Source: JACNKV01 sp964388155 (GTDB lineage Bacteria; Fidelibacterota; Marinisomatia; Marinisomatales; JACNKV01). Taken from it: a stretch of 23,955 nucleotides of DNA. The DNA is taken from the NCBI GenBank assembly GCA_964388155.1, contig CAYLYH010000032.1, positions 1 to 23,955 of the forward strand. The letters are read 5' to 3'. The notes below the pieces were generated by a model. That model had not been told where the DNA came from and did no database searches. It saw nothing but the letters and a program-made list of their open reading frames with translations. This document shows positions 23,468 to 23,955 of this stretch, one piece after another (within the stretch, counting starts at the first letter, position 1; each line of letters begins with the position of its first letter). The position numbers and the translations under genes are program-made.

Positions 23468-23955
23468 ATGAGACTACTTAAACACACACTTGTATTCACG
23501 ATTGCAGCAACAATCATGCTGACATTGGGATTTGCCGAAAGCGCAAAACCTGACCTAAAAAAAGTGAACGGAAATATTAATTTACTGGATAAACGTCAAA
23601 ACCTTCCGCCGCTGGTAACACCGCAGCATATTGATGTGGGAAGAACAGAGGACTTCACCCTTGTTCTTACTGACTCGTATGGTGACGGCTGGGACGGCGC
23701 CAACATGGATGTTTTTGTCAATGGAACATTAATTTTTGACGACATCACCGTTGCGGCATCCGAGGATGTTTTCACATTTGCTGTTGATGATGGAGACCTT
23801 GTCGAAACGGTTTATACGTCGGGCAGCTATGAGAGCGAACACAGTTATGCCTTCTATGATAATGCGGGTGCTTTTGTGGCTGGAGATGGACCAACACCGG
23901 GAGCCGGCATCAGCTTTACAGTCGAGATTAGCGTTGCGGTCTATGGTTGTACAGA
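23468..23955 (+). CDS. Secreted protein with DSYGDGWDG motif (3' end outside window)
   Basis: The reading frame is open for 162 codons to the window edge. AAAGGAG lies 6 bases before the ATG. A clear Sec signal peptide is present: MRLLKHT, a hydrophobic core (LVFTIAATIMLTLGF), then a likely cleavage after AES-A or FAE-S. The mature part starts with a charged, asparagine-rich stretch. Around residues 65-105, FTLVLTDSYGDGWDGANMDV and then VNGTLIF occur, an acidic, glycine-rich beta-strand pattern known from many secreted or surface proteins in Bacteroidetes-like and marine bacteria. The function is unknown; the acidic repeat-like loop suggests calcium binding or a beta-sandwich adhesion or sorting protein. 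A CRP-type operator and a long leader lie upstream. Confidence 0.85.
   Translation, partial: MRLLKHTLVFTIAATIMLTLGFAESAKPDLKKVNGNINLLDKRQNLPPLVTPQHIDVGRTEDFTLVLTDSYGDGWDGANMDVFVNGTLIFDDITVAASEDVFTFAVDDGDLVETVYTSGSYESEHSYAFYDNAGAFVAGDGPTPGAGISFTVEISVAVYGCT

Overview
This window looks like the chromosome-origin neighbourhood of a Gram-negative bacterium with roughly 42-45% GC (hand counts of 13 sequence lines). It carries dnaA, dnaN, recF, dciA, gyrB, gyrA, rpmH, yidD, yidC, mnmE and mnmG. A SurA-type chaperone, a lipoprotein parvulin and a long YidC with a periplasmic domain imply an outer membrane. The mfd-parvulin-surA cluster, the ATP-dependent PEP carboxykinase and a secreted protein with a DSYGDGWDG motif suggest an FCB-group relative, possibly Marinimicrobia-like; that placement is a weak inference. 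Most spacers are very short, and many genes overlap by an ATGA, GTGA or TAATG junction.

Layout. (1) 49-8404, minus strand: one operon reading dnaN, recF, dciA, gyrB, gyrA, yggS (PLP homeostasis) and a small protein resembling the C-terminal half of purine nucleoside phosphorylases. (2) 8405-8957: a 553-bp spacer holding a 60-bp segment of about 90% A+T next to five DnaA boxes in one orientation (two perfect, two 8/9, one 7/9). This is the best oriC candidate. (3) 8958-19457, minus strand: an almost gapless eight-gene chain reading rpmH, yidD, yidC, mnmE, mnmG, mfd, a lipoprotein parvulin and a SurA-like chaperone. (4) 19458-19889: a divergent rpmH/dnaA control region with two DnaA boxes just before dnaA. 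(5) 19890-23050, plus strand: dnaA and pckA. (6) 23051-23467: a regulatory spacer with 8-bp repeats, an inverted repeat, a perfect CRP/FNR-type palindrome and hairpins. (7) From 23468: a secreted protein cut by the window edge.

The genes serve replication initiation (DnaA, DciA), elongation and repair (beta clamp, RecF, Mfd), supercoiling (gyrase), ribosome and tRNA function (bL34, MnmE/MnmG) and envelope biogenesis (YidD, YidC, SurA, parvulin).

Points most worth a second look: dnaA lies 11.5 kb from dnaN and from the better oriC-like spacer; two perfect 14-bp parS palindromes sit at the translation starts of mnmG and mfd; rnpA is missing from its usual place between rpmH and yidD; the A/T balance of the plus strand appears to change near the DnaA-box cluster; and degenerate 7-8-bp repeats and GC-rich palindromes recur in the spacers. 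I saw no defence system, prophage, transposon, CRISPR array, tRNA or rRNA.
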